Shown: positions 19,232 to 31,782 of the stretch, one piece after another
Layout: each line of letters begins with the position of its first letter
Numbering within the stretch: the stretch's first letter is position 1
NCBI GenBank assembly: GCA_963573385.1
Contig: CAUYLG010038496.1
Coordinates: 1 to 64,000 of the forward strand
Length of the DNA stretch: 64,000 bases
Direction: 5' to 3'
Origin: Cacajao melanocephalus
Lineage: Eukaryota; Chordata; Mammalia; Primates; Pitheciidae
Notes under the pieces: model-generated
The model's input: the letters and a program-made list of their open reading frames with translations, nothing else
Told to the model about the DNA's origin: nothing
Databases searched by the model: none
Position numbers and translations under genes: made by a program

Positions 19232-19528
19232 GGGCTGAGTGCAGCGGCTCAAGCCTGTAATCTCAGCACTTTGGGAGGCTGAGGCGGGCAGATCACTTGA
19301 GGTCCTGAGTTCAAGACTAGCCTCGCCAACATGGCGAAACCCTGTCTCTACTAAAACTATAAAAACTAGCCGGGCGTGGTGGCATGAGCCTATAATCCCA
19401 GCTACTTGGGAGACTGAGGCAGAGAGAATCGCTTGAACCTGGGAGATGGAGGTTGCAGTGAGCTGGGATGGTACCACTGCACTCCAGCCTGGGTGACAGA
19501 GAGAAACTCTGTCTCAAAAAACAACAAA
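19232..19528 (+). mobile_element. Alu with target-site duplication
   Basis: Full Alu flanked by CAAGTAGT at 19,222-19,229 and 19,534-19,541. Confidence 0.95.
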
Positions 19529-20021
19529 GAGCCCAAGTAGTAACTGCAACTCAACTCAGTTGCCTGGAACCAACATTGCTTCTCTAATCCCATAGCTCTA
19601 AATAGCGAGCTGGGCAAAGGACCCATGAGATGCTCAGTCCGGCATTCTGGCCACCCATATGCGCACATTACTTATTCAGGATCATCTTCACTCCTATTGA
19701 CCACAGCAAGCCAATAAATTGCCCTTATGGGGATTTAATTTCCAGCTTTTGACCTTTGGATGAAAAACAAGTGAATCATCTCCTCCTGCTAGATTTACAC
19801 CAGAGCTAATCTCAATGAAGTGATTTAGGAATGGTGAGAGTGGAAAAGGACTCTGGAAGAATCTTTATAGGTGAAAAGAGGGGACAAAAAAAGAAGTCAA
19901 ACAACCATGTATTTGTGACAGTAGGCACATGGCTGCAAATCACAAAGCTCCTAGGGTTCTGGGGGCGTCTCCGCTCTTCAGAGCCATATAAACCACTAAA
20001 CATCAGCCACTCAGCAGCAGC
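19529..20021. other. Unique intergenic sequence
   Basis: Nothing recognised. Confidence 0.5.
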
Positions 20022-20203
20022 CTGGCCTGGCATGGTGGCACACACCTGTAGTCCCAGCCACCTGAGAGGCTGAGGTGGGAGGGGATTTGCTTGAGCCTGA
20101 GGGGTAGAGGCTGCAGTGAGCTATCATCACAACGCACCACTGCACTCAAGCCTGGGAGACAGAGCAAGACCCTGTCTCACCAAAAAAAAAAAAAAAAAAA
20201 AAA
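20022..20203 (+). mobile_element. Alu right-arm fragment
   Basis: Begins 'ctggcctggcatggtggcac' and contains only right-arm sequence with a 20-base A tail. Confidence 0.88.
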
Positions 20204-20374
20204 TTCAAACCTTTTAAATTTGTTATTTTAAAACTCCTCCTTGCAGAGCAGGGCTACCCTATAGGCGGTATGCCCAGAGTAGCTGGTGAAACATTTGAAA
20301 TTTACTGAGTTACTCTGAAAAATACATTATTGACTATCCCCTGCTGTACAACAGATCTCAAAACCTCCTCCTCT

Positions 20375-20690
20375 GGCCAGCACAGTGGCTCATACCTGTA
20401 ATCCCAGTACTTGGGAGGCTGAGGTGTGTGGATAACTTGAGGTCAGGAGTTCGAGGCCAGCCTGGGCAACATGATGAAACCCTGTCTCTACTAAAAACAA
20501 AACAAAACAACAAAACAAAACAAAAATCAGCTGGGTGTGGTGGCGGGCACCTGTAATCCCAGCTACTCAGGAGGCTGAGGCAGGAGAATCACTTGACTCT
20601 GGAGGGTGGAGGTTGCAGTGAGCCAAGATTGTGCCACTGCAGTCCAGCCCGGGCAACAGAGCAAGACTCCATCTTAAAATAAAGAAAAAC
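20375..20690 (+). mobile_element. Alu
   Basis: Full Alu with an expanded (CAAAA)n middle linker at about 20,495-20,525. Confidence 0.95.
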
Positions 20691-20985
20691 TTCCTTTGAT
20701 CTGAAACTTTGTACCCTTTAACCAACATGTCCCCATATTCCCTGCTCCCCCAAGTCCCTCAGTTTCTGTTAACCATCATTCTACTCTTCAGTTCTGAGTC
20801 GGCCTTTTGTAGATTCCACATATAATTGTGATTAGGTGGTCTCTGTCCTTCTGTGCTTGGGTCATTTCACTTAGCATAATATCTTCCAGGTTCAACCACG
20901 TTGTTGCAGGTGTCAGAATTTCCTTCATTTTAAAGGCCAAATATTATACTGTGCACCTATACCCCATTTTCTCTATATATAAGAA
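20691..20985 (-). mobile_element. L1 3' end fragment, antisense
   Basis: Reverse-complement L1 3' text: 'taaccatcattctactcttc', 'tagattccacatataattgt', 'cacttagcataatatcttcc', 'aggttcaaccacgttgttgc'. Confidence 0.85.
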
Positions 20986-21835
<850 letters not shown>

Positions 21836-21942
21836 TATTGTATGAGGAGGCCACTGGACTAGAAAAAAAGAAAACCCAATAAATGTGTGACATGCTAAAG
21901 CACAAATCAGACTGACTCTCAGCCTCTTAAGAAATCACAAGC

Positions 21943-22084
21943 GGTGGTGGCAGTAACGATGCTCTTTATTTGTGATGTTTAAAGCTGGGGTTGGGGCACG
22001 GGGCAGCGCCCTTGCACGTATCAGGCACATGTTCTGAACGCAGCACCTTCCCAGGGACTTCCCTACTAGCGCATCCCCATAAAG
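21943..22084 (-). other. AATF: AATF 3' untranslated region
   Basis: Minus-strand sequence between the first in-frame stop (22,085-22,087) and the inferred cleavage zone. It ends about 20 bases past the poly(A) signal. The end at about 21,943 is inferred from that spacing. A GT-rich stretch lies just beyond, as expected for a downstream element. If translation really stops at residue 560 as in my memory of human AATF, the UTR would begin at about 22,159. Confidence 0.7.
21965..21970 (-). promoter_or_regulatory. AATF: AATAAA poly(A) signal of AATF
   Basis: Canonical hexamer on the minus strand (plus-strand TTTATT) 115 bases past the stop codon in the terminal exon. Confidence 0.85.
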
Positions 22085-22220
22085 TCACTGATTTTCTCCA
22101 TCTGGACGAGCAGCCAAACCAGCCAAGGTGCCACTGGGCGTCGGAGGTGGGCGATGTCTATCCCCGTGGCCTTCATCAGGAGGGTGGAGCTGGCCAAAAA
22201 GAGAGCGATACAGTTCCGTC
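22085..22220 (-). CDS. AATF: AATF terminal coding exon (exon 12)
   Basis: The acceptor (gtttgtcttctag) is at 22,221 and above; the exon's first base is 22,220. It completes the arginine codon left by exon 11 and encodes TELYRSLFGQLHPPDEGHGD, which I recognise as the AATF C-terminus. AATF (Che-1/Traube) is a nucleolar and nuclear protein. It acts with NGDN and NOL10 in small-subunit ribosome assembly and also binds RNA polymerase II and Rb. Odd point: after ...GHGD the next codon (22,159-22,157) reads AGA, not a stop. The frame runs through 24 further codons rich in Pro, Gly and Ala to TGA at 22,087-22,085. The human protein as I remember it stops at 560 residues after GHGD. Exon identity is nearly certain; the position of the stop needs a reference comparison. 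Confidence 0.9.
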
Positions 22221-24911
22221 CTAGAAGACAAACACCGCAAACTGGTTAACACACTGGTTCACTGTTCAAGGCTAAAAAGGAAGCAGAAGCTGGGAAACCC
22301 CAATCTGTTTCTTCTGTTGAAAACACAGCCATGGAATTAAAAATGCATCTCGCAGCTCTTATTCACAAATACAACAGAAGGAAGAAACCCAGTCAAACAG
22401 TAAAATATGTAAACAGTCCCGTGTGGCCAGTACCGTCTCCAGGGAACGAGTGTTCTGTAAGTTTGCCCTTTGCAGACAGGCTCTTCGAGTAAGAAAACAA
22501 GATTGAATATTCTAATAGGATGCAGGAGACCACCACCCGATGAGGAGGATTCAATCAGACATGGGATGTAGGGGGATATAATTTAGTTTTCATACATTTT
22601 CTTGGACTTGGCAGTATTTGAAAAACAATGAAAATGACCCAGCAACAAGATTCCAATTACTATCATCTGTGCGGTTGCTCAGGAGGAGAACCAAGCTTCT
22701 TCCCCACTCCCCAGATGCCCTGTCTCTATTCTCAGTCTAATAAACCATATGATGGGTTAATTTATTTCTAAAGTTGGGTTTTAACATTAAAACAATCATA
22801 ACATGCCCAGGTCTTAGCCCCTAAAAAGAAAAGTAAATGACCACTTTCAACCGCTATTCCTGCTTTTAAAGGCAACATACACACAAACATCTGGCCAAAG
22901 CCATCTGCGAAGGCCTGGAAATCCTGAAAGGGGTTTGGGTGGGGCAGGGATCTTTCCTATCGTTGAGACAGAAGCTCCAGAACCTTTCCCCTGTGGATTC
23001 AGAGCAGATCTTCCCTGCAGAGGTATGAGGGAGCCATGAGGTTCCAAGCAGGTAAGACCCGCGTTGAGGACGTCCCTGCCACCAGGGAGGCGGGTGTACA
23101 GCATGTGGCCATAGAGGCAGTCATCCATGTTCACACTCTGCAGAAGGCCCAGCCAGTAGACCTCAAGGAGACAGGGCAGGCGCACACAGGGCTGAGGTCA
23201 TGTGCCAGGAGTCAGCAGCCCCAGAAGAAATCTATACCTGCTTGGATATTCTCAAGATCGAACTCAAATTATAGCCTGCCATCGTTAGGAAAACAAGCTT
23301 TTAAAAGTGCTCTTATTATCTGGGGGTCAGCATCGGCACATCTGACTTTAAAAACAAAATCAAAAACCCCACCTTTCAAATAGCAAAGCTTCAACACCAA
23401 AAACCTATTGGTCTTTTTTTGAAGTCACCCTACTATAGTTAAGGATAGGAATAAAGGCACTACAATTAGAAAACCAGCAGAAGTATAGAGTATCAAAGCT
23501 TTAAAAAAGTAAAAAGAAAAACATCTTAAGGAAGAAACTCCAGAAGCCACAAACGTAAGCTAGCTTTATCATGTTGGGGAGCATGGGACAGACAGGCAGT
23601 GAAAGCGCAGGCCAGAAAACAACAGGCCTCCAATTTTATTACAGGATTTTCATCCCAAGAGTGTGTTGGTGCCTTCACCCTGAACTACCCAGCAGGCCCC
23701 TAGGCCATAAAGGACACAGGTGCCCCCCGAGCTCCACCCGTCTCTTTTGCTCTTCTGTTACACACATCCATGTGACTCACTCTCAGTCAGCCCAGATGAG
23801 CCCTGCCAAGGTGGAAGGCAGCCCAAGACCAAATGCAAACCCACGGCTTCCAAATCACCAGCTCCGCGACACTGACACCCCAATGCCCGGTGCAGGCTGC
23901 ACTTCATCACACTATGGCCTGCCTATTTCCACACAAAAAATTAAATGGTGTGAAAGGGAGAGTCGCCATGACAAAAGGACAGTGTGACTTTAAGACGACA
24001 ACGTCTGATGAGAGGGAAATGCAGAGGCGCGATGCTATTTAGCGCTTCGCAATCATACCCTTTCCAGCCTTGCCGTGCTTGCCTGCACCAGACCCCATCA
24101 TTACCACTGAGCAAATGCTTCCACTCTGCGCACAATATCAGTGCAACGCCAGGGCCGAAGGCAGCAGTTACTGTCCGCAGCAGGGTTCGCGTGTCAGGAG
24201 CAGAGAGTGAAATGCTGAAACCCATGTTTTCATAGAACATCATTTCACACTCAGGTGGGCAAAGCTGACAAACATATGCAGCTGTTCATGGCAAGGCAAC
24301 TTGGGAAGCTGAGTGGTCTGGGTTCTTAAAATATTTTCAGAGACAGAGAATATGAATAGGGGATTACTTCAATCTAAAAGTCCCCAAGCAATTTCTACTT
24401 TTATGTCTTCCTGACCCACTACCACCAGCTAGTGACCGTTTTTACCTTCAAAGCGTCTCAAACTTCACAGCTCCTCCAGGTTTCCACTAGCTCAGATCTC
24501 ACCGTCTCTCATGAAAAACATGGCGACAGCCTCTTGGCTGACTCTTCCACTCCCTTCTCTGAGACAGACAAAGCAGACCCTCCCTGGGGCCCAGGAGCAC
24601 CACTGGGATGAAGATTCCCCCACCCCATCCCACCCTGTCCCTGCTGCAGATTCCAGCGGTTCAGCTTGGCCTCAGCCCTTCCCCTATGTCCTGGCTTTGG
24701 CTCCTGCCCTGAGCAGCTGCCCTGCCTCTTTGCTAGGATGGAGAAGGGAAGGTTGCATATTTTTATAATGTTTTTCACAGTAAGTTTAAATAGTTACAAA
24801 ATATATAATTACCAGAATGTCGTGAGAATATGAACTTTTGTAATGCCTGCAACGGAACCTATGTGCCACAGTGACTTGATACTCATCATTTATTCATTTA
24901 AGTAACATAGT
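22221..24911. other. AATF intron 11, first part: unique sequence
   Basis: This is the start (low-coordinate end) of the long last intron, which spans 22,221-47,746. No Alu or L1 is recognised in these 2.7 kb. Parts are GC-moderate (23,560-24,250; 24,480-24,760). Open frames on both strands overlap without splice support. Confidence 0.55.
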
Positions 24912-24927
24912 GACACACAAACTCTTT

Positions 24928-25240
24928 TATTTATTTATTTTTTTTGAGACAGAGGTTCGCTCTTGTTGCTCAGGCTGGAGTGCAGTGGTGACCTCAGCTC
25001 ACTGCAACCTCCGCCTCCCTGGTTCAAGCCATTCTCCTGCCTCAGCCTCCTGATCAGCTGGGATTACAGGCATGTGCCACCATGACCGGCTGATTTTTTT
25101 TTTTTTTTTTTTTTTTTAGTAGAGACGGGGTTTCTCCATGTTGGTCAGGCTGGTCTCAAACTCCCAACCTCAGGTGATCCACTTCAGGTAATCCCTCCCA
25201 AAGTGCTGGGATTACAGGCGTGAGCCACCGTGCCTGGCCT
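24928..25240 (-). mobile_element. Alu with target-site duplication
   Basis: Antisense Alu with a 23-base T run in the middle. GACACAYAAACTCTTT flanks it at 24,912-24,927 and 25,241-25,256. Confidence 0.95.
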
Positions 25241-25256
25241 GACACATAAACTCTTT

Positions 25257-27720
25257 AACATAGACATTTTATAGCATCTTTTTCTTTTTAAATTTTATTT
25301 CCATCTGCCTTTTCCCCTACAGAGTTTTGTCCTAGTGTAATGGTTTTATGCTGAGTATCTTTTATCCATCACCTTTATCATACTTCTTGGTCACATTAGT
25401 CTGTAAATAAAAACACTTTTGAAATTTTCAAAATTCAACAAAATTGAGATAAAAATATTTTAATTGTTTGATGACATAAAGCTCTAAGTAGTTAAAATTT
25501 TCCTCTGGATTATTATTAGGATGCAATCAATATATAATAACATGATACAATATATTCTAATTTTAGTGAAAATTTAATATCCATACGTGTGTAAAGTGTT
25601 ACTGGAAATGTACCCCTTAATGATATGGATGAGGCTTTTCCCTCCATTTGTTCATGGATTCATGAAGGAATATTATTTATTGCTAGAATGAAGGAGGGTT
25701 CAGCATTCCTATTTTTTTTTTTTCGTAAATGTAAGAACTGAGAAATGTTGTCATATAAACAAGCAGATAGGAATGATAGAGTTTTGGCACAGCAATGCCA
25801 CTTGATTCTTTTCGTTCTTTCTGAATTATGTGGCACACACATACAAATCGCATAATGACTCGTCACCAAATGATCAACCAACTAACAACTCAATTCAACT
25901 CATGGTCTCCTGTGATTGTGCTGCAAGTGAAGACACGGAAACACCCGGCCCGCACAGGGCTTGTCATCTAGTCCTTAGGCATTTCCTTTCTTCATCTCTG
26001 TACTCTTATTTCCAGCTGCCTTTGTGTTTGGGGCCCTGGAGGTTTCCCCGTGGTAGCTAGAGGTCCCTGTCACTTTAAGGATGGGTTGGAGGGAGGCTTT
26101 TCAAGGCCGGAGAAGGACGAGGGTAAAAGGAGACCCTGCCCTCCAGTGCAGGCCTGCTCTGGGACAGACAGCTTTAGGAAAGCGTACGCCTGGAGACTGA
26201 CTCCTGACTATCTGTGTCCACCTTTGCCTTGGAAAGTCTCTGCATACCCCAGTCTGAAGACTGAGCTGCAGGGTGCACTGAGCAATTCTTCCCTCAAACC
26301 CAGGCAGGTGCCTTGGTGCTTAGGGAAAGGCAAAGGCATCCTGAAAAGAAGCAAAACACGCCCACAGCCTTCACCCCATCGCAAGAAAACCAAAACCCCA
26401 ACTAAAGATGAGGCTACAAAAAGGTGCCATGGGACCGAGGGCCACCGCCTTCTCCTGCAGGAACCTGTGCCCTGGCTGCATCTTCCCAACCGGGATCTAG
26501 CCATGTGGAGAAGCTAAACTACCAATCCTCCAGGTGGGCCTTGTCTCCATCGGATTCTCTAGGGTAAGTGTATACTTTCATACCCGAGGTCCCCTTAAGG
26601 CTAGGTGCATAATGAACTTTTTTTTCTAACATACATAATTCTTGCTCCCTATCACATTAAGAACCAAGATGTGAATCACTGATCTGTAATCCCTCCACCC
26701 CCAACACACACGCTCATGGGCAGTGGGAGGGTGCACTGCAGACAATGTGTCATGCTGGTTTTGTGCAGGGGAGCAGCCTCCGGAGTAATTAACAGGACTT
26801 GGACCTGAGGTAGAAGGTCGATAGCAGGGGCTCTTCCTTGAATTAAAATTTAACTTACCCTTTATTGCAACCTACAAAAGCAAGTAATGAGCACTAACAT
26901 TTTTATTTCTTTTAAACTGTCATTTAGGCTGTAGAGGGGATAATTACCTATCTCTAGTGTAGTAAGGTTTTATAACCCTTAGTGAGGCATTTTCTAATTT
27001 AATATTTTTACTATATTATCATAAAACCTGTTTCTAGGAAAAAAATGATCATGGATTAGCAGCCATTTTCCATAAAGACAGAATGTGCGTGTGTGTGTGT
27101 CTGTCTTACGATTCGGCTTATTTATTACGTGATTCTTCTGAAGAGACTTAAAGTATGCACATGGTAGCTAGCTGTGACCTGCAATCACTTGAGTGGCAGG
27201 TACGTTTTAAAAGCTCTGAGTGAAATGGGGGGTGTATAAGAATGCAGCCCCTGGAGGACATGGACCCAAATATGTTCCCTTCAGTTCCACATGTGCACTC
27301 CTCACTCGACCGCAACACAGATCACTGTCTTTCACGACGTCATTTGGGCAAACAGTACAAAGGAGCATATTAAACCTGCAAATGATCTGTGTGGGGCCTT
27401 CAATTTGCTAGGTCAGTAGCTTGCAGCACTGGGGATTCTGAAGGAACTGTACCATCTACTCTACAGGAGACTGCGCTCCTCCTACACTGGCCCTGAAACC
27501 CTCAAGCCTCCAAGGCTTCCCTGAGCTGTACCTACCCACTCCTGCAGCCAAAGACAGGTGGACACTGGGAAGAGTGTAGCCATCCCACTGCCCCCTGAAG
27601 AAGCCTGGGCAGCCTCCCAAAGCATATCATGGTCTCCGAGCAAGTATTACATGCCAGTCTTCCAAAGGAGCCAGCAGCGGAGACAATACTGCTGCTTTCC
27701 AGATTAAACCTGACATACAG
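25257..27720. other. AATF intron 11: mostly unique sequence
   Basis: AT-rich to 25,900, then GC-moderate. A 155-codon open frame at 26,050-26,517 (plus) starts at GTG, not ATG, and I do not call it a gene. A short (GT)n lies at 27,087-27,101. No mobile element recognised. Confidence 0.5.
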
Positions 27721-27865
27721 GCCAGGTGTGGTGGCTCATGCCTGTAATCCCAGCACTTTGGGACGTTGAGGTGGGAAGATCACTCGAGCACAGGAGTTTG
27801 AAACCAGCCTGGGCAACACAGCGAGACCCTGTCTCTATTAAAAATAAATAAATAAATAAATAAAA
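27721..27865 (+). mobile_element. Alu left monomer (FLAM-like) with (AAAT)n tail
   Basis: Only the left arm is present, ending 'ctctattaaaaataaataaa' and further AAAT units. Confidence 0.9.
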
Positions 27866-29329
27866 TGGTACACATAATTTGCCTTTGACTAATTAAAAAT
27901 TGTTCATTTGTTGCTTCTTAGGAGTAGGGTTCTCCCTAAATATGTAAGACACATCCCAGAATGTCCTGGCCCTTCTTTCCTTTCTAATCCTCTACCTCTC
28001 CCCTACTGCACACAAAAGTGCTGTAGCATTTGCTTCTGCCTTAACTCAACCCCACATACACACAGAGGATTCAAGAGAAATGAAGAAAGCACATGACAGT
28101 CAAGTTGGAAGAGGGTTCCAATCACAGCAGCGCTCACAGCTAGCAGGGTCTGGATCCAATCTGAAACCCTGCGAGTAGAATCTGCCCAGATGTGGTCAGT
28201 CAGTGCAGAGATTCACATGCACACCTGCTCTGCACTGACCAGTGTGCTCACCGATGACAGATGTATGCTTTTAAAATTATTGGTGATGTACTGATGCTGT
28301 CTTTTTTCACATTTGTGTTTGAAAACAATTTGCTTAGTGTGGTGGAAGCTGAAACATGTACTATATGTATATGATTCCTGGCCTCAAAATCTAACATACT
28401 ACAGGTATAATCAATTAATTAAAAATATCTGAATGCTTATTTGAACTTTGTTAGATTTTATGGAGGTTTACAAAGACATGAAAGGCATAGCAGAAGCCAG
28501 ATCAGGAAGGTGAATACATGCATTAAGTGTGTCTCTGACAAACCACTCCAACTAGGGAGACACAAACACACTCTTCCTCCTGCTGAAGCCAATTCTGCCA
28601 TTCTGGGACTCACAGCCATGGGCTTGTGTCCTGCTAAAGCCAGGAGAGAAGTAAGATTGACCACTATTCCCTGTGGCAGCACGTCAACTATCTGATGTCT
28701 TCCTCTAACTAAATCTGTTCCTTTCCGGGTTCAGCGGCCTCAGTTCCCTCCATCCCTCCTGTGATCAAGCCTGCTTGCCATCCTGACTCACTCCTCTGAG
28801 CCCTCTGTTTTGCCAAAGCTCCAGAAGCAAGGTCCTCGGAACATTCAAGCCAATCCCAACATTTCTGGTGTAGCCCTTGCGAGCTGAAGCCAGGGGAGCA
28901 GGACTCCATCTCTCCTGCACTCTGAACACATACTTCTGTCTTCTCAAGGCCTCCACTCTCTTCTGTTCTATCTGCCAGTACACCCAGGGCCTCCGAAATG
29001 TCTGCGGAAAAATATGGCTTGCCAACTGTCAGTTAGCTCATGCTAATGGCACCAAACAAAGGGATCCTTCTCCAATAAAACATGTGCCTTCATGCTAATG
29101 GTCAGAAACCAAAGCAGACCAACATGTCAAAGGGCAAAGGCTACTCACTCCTCCAATTTCCTCTTAAAAATGTCTACAGATCACAGGACAGAAGCTTTCT
29201 TTTCTTCTAAATTTAAACAGAGAAGCCAGCTTAATACACATCTTGAGTAGTTAAACAGAACAAGGTGAATGCTGTTCCATGGCCTACGGCATGGCATCAT
29301 ACATGCGGAGGGGCTGGAAGTTGCTGTCA
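27866..29329. other. AATF intron 11: unique sequence
   Basis: No repeat or exon recognised. Confidence 0.5.
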
Positions 29330-29475
29330 AAGCTGGTCCTGACTCTGGCTTGGGTCCTTACTGGGTCTAGGACCTTAGGTAAATTACTTAGCCCCCCTGA
29401 ATCTTGGCTTCCTCATCAGTAAGTTGGTGACAATATACTGCTGGTAAAAACATACTGTTTTTAGAGCGCTAAGCA
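29330..29475 (+). mobile_element. MIR fragment
   Basis: Core MIR wording is visible: 'gaccttaggtaaattactta', 'ggcttcctcatcagtaagtt', 'agcgctaagcaaag'. Confidence 0.7.
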
Positions 29476-29831
29476 AAGTCCCCACTGCATAAATGGCATC
29501 GTCATCTACGATAATGAGAAATGGAGTGAGACAGCAACATGCTGAGGACCCGTGTGAATGCATTATGGCTGCTCCCTACTAACACTAGGGACGAAATGGC
29601 ACCCTCCTTTCATCACTCATTTGGCTTCCCCCACCCAAATCCATCCTCCTCTTATCAGTGACTTTACAAGTGAGAGAAAGATATTTGAGAAATGTCTCTT
29701 TGACCTACAAGGAGAAACATACTAATCCAAATGGCAGGCAGTTGCCCTGTGCTCCCCGGGGCTGTGTGGTAGGGGTAGCCCTGTGTACGTCATGGAAACG
29801 GGCTCACAAAGGCAACACATATTAGAACTTA

Positions 29832-30152
<321 letters not shown>

Positions 30153-31206
30153 AGAACTTGGCTACCCAAGAAGGCTGGATTGCTGGGAAGGTAATCCAAG
30201 TAAAAAGACAGTACTTTAAGGAGTTAGTATTTAGTCAGGATGACACAAAAATCACTATAGAAGAAAAACTTGGACTTCTGAATAAGGTCAAAAAGTCGGT
30301 ACTAGGTCTCCCTCACTCTCCTCTTATCCCCCAACAAGCACAGGAGCATCACAGGCTTCTTTCCTGAAATCTCATCACAATTCCAAACCAAAAAACAAAC
30401 CAAACCTGAACAACAAAACCCCCACAAAAAAAAGCACCAACCAGAGAAGGGAGGTAGAGGGGAAAGCAAGCAACCTTCTTCCAGTTAAGACTTATTTCTT
30501 AACAGGATCAAATTAGCAATATAAGAGTAACTCAGAGACACCCCTCATCTATCACTGATTACCTAAATCTAGATACAAGGCAAATCATGTCCAATTGGAC
30601 ACTAGCTGAACTCTTCACAAGGTTCCAAAACAACCAAACCACAGCCACCCGAATCTGCCACAAGGTGGCAGTACATGACTCATTTCTAAATGGACCCAAT
30701 GACCAGTCAGGGGAGCCCATAAATTACCTGGTGTGTCTGCTCTCATCACCATCCTCCCCAGTGCTTGAAGGAGACTCTAGAAGGTCTGTTCCAATTCGTT
30801 CTTTTGGTTAGGTCAGGACTAGGTCCTTCAAACCTCTGCAAAAGCTTTTAGCCCTACAGCTCTAAATTACACGTGGTGACACGCGGCCTGTGGCCTGTCT
30901 CCTAAAGATCAGACAGACTCAAGATTTATAAATGTTCCAAGAAGCAGGTTCCAGCCCCAAACAAAGGAACTGAGAGGCTGGGGAACAGGGAGGAGAGGGA
31001 AGAGGGACGGGGCGAGAAAGGGACTGCATGAGTACAGGTTTTCTTCTCACTTGTGCTTTGTCCTTACTCAAGCTGATTACAAATCCCCTGCACTTTAACA
31101 AAGGAAGAAAAACACTTCCAACTTCCACCATCCCTACTATTAGCCTCAAATCTTTCATATTATTTTAAAGAAAAATAATTTACCTTAGTGGACTTGCAAA
31201 AAAAAA

Positions 31207-31230
31207 GGCGGGGGTGGGGGGTGGGGGAGG
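31207..31230 (+). repeat. G-run tract (quadruplex pattern)
   Basis: GG-C-G5-T-G6-T-G5-A-GG. On the AATF transcript (minus strand) this is a C-rich run, so a quadruplex would form on the non-transcript strand. Confidence 0.7.
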
Positions 31231-31727
31231 AGCCACTCTACAGACAAAAGAGGCACCACTCCTTCCTGCGCATTCATATTCCATATTCCCGGGATGATTT
31301 CCACTTTCACAGTTTGACTGTTTTATAACAGATTCGATGTGAGAGAAGACAAATGGCCTCACAAAGGAAAGACGACAAATCATCACACTGCTTTTAGCAG
31401 GGTCTCTCTTTATTTTTATTTATTTTTATTCCGGAGCTGGGCTGCAGAGCTCTCTGCCTTGCTGGAGATGTTTAATATTAACGTCAAGCCACCATGGTCC
31501 CCGCAATAGAGTTGGCCAGTGTTGTGTTTACCGTTTTGTGACTGCTGGCTTCAAGAAGATGAAGCTCCTTGTTCAAACAGCAGCCCCTCTAACAGCTCCT
31601 GTTAAAAGCCAGGGGATGCTTCACTGCCTAGACGTGAATCACTTCCTCCAACCACACGGAAGGTGAGACTGACACTCCAGTTACATTTGTATCCATATCA
31701 GGATGCTGCCCAACAACCCAGGGCTTG

Positions 31728-31729
<2 letters not shown>

Positions 31730-31781
<52 letters not shown>
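31730..31781. repeat. (GT)n microsatellite, about 26 uninterrupted units
   Basis: A pure 52-bp GT run (CA on the AATF transcript). It is long and uninterrupted, so probably length-variable. Confidence 0.95.

Positions 31782-31782
<1 letters not shown>

Noticed and set aside
26050..26517. 155-codon open frame on the plus strand in unique sequence, antisense to AATF
   Set aside because: It begins at GTG rather than ATG, has no supported splice sites or poly(A) signal, and lies in GC-moderate DNA where chance frames of this size occur.
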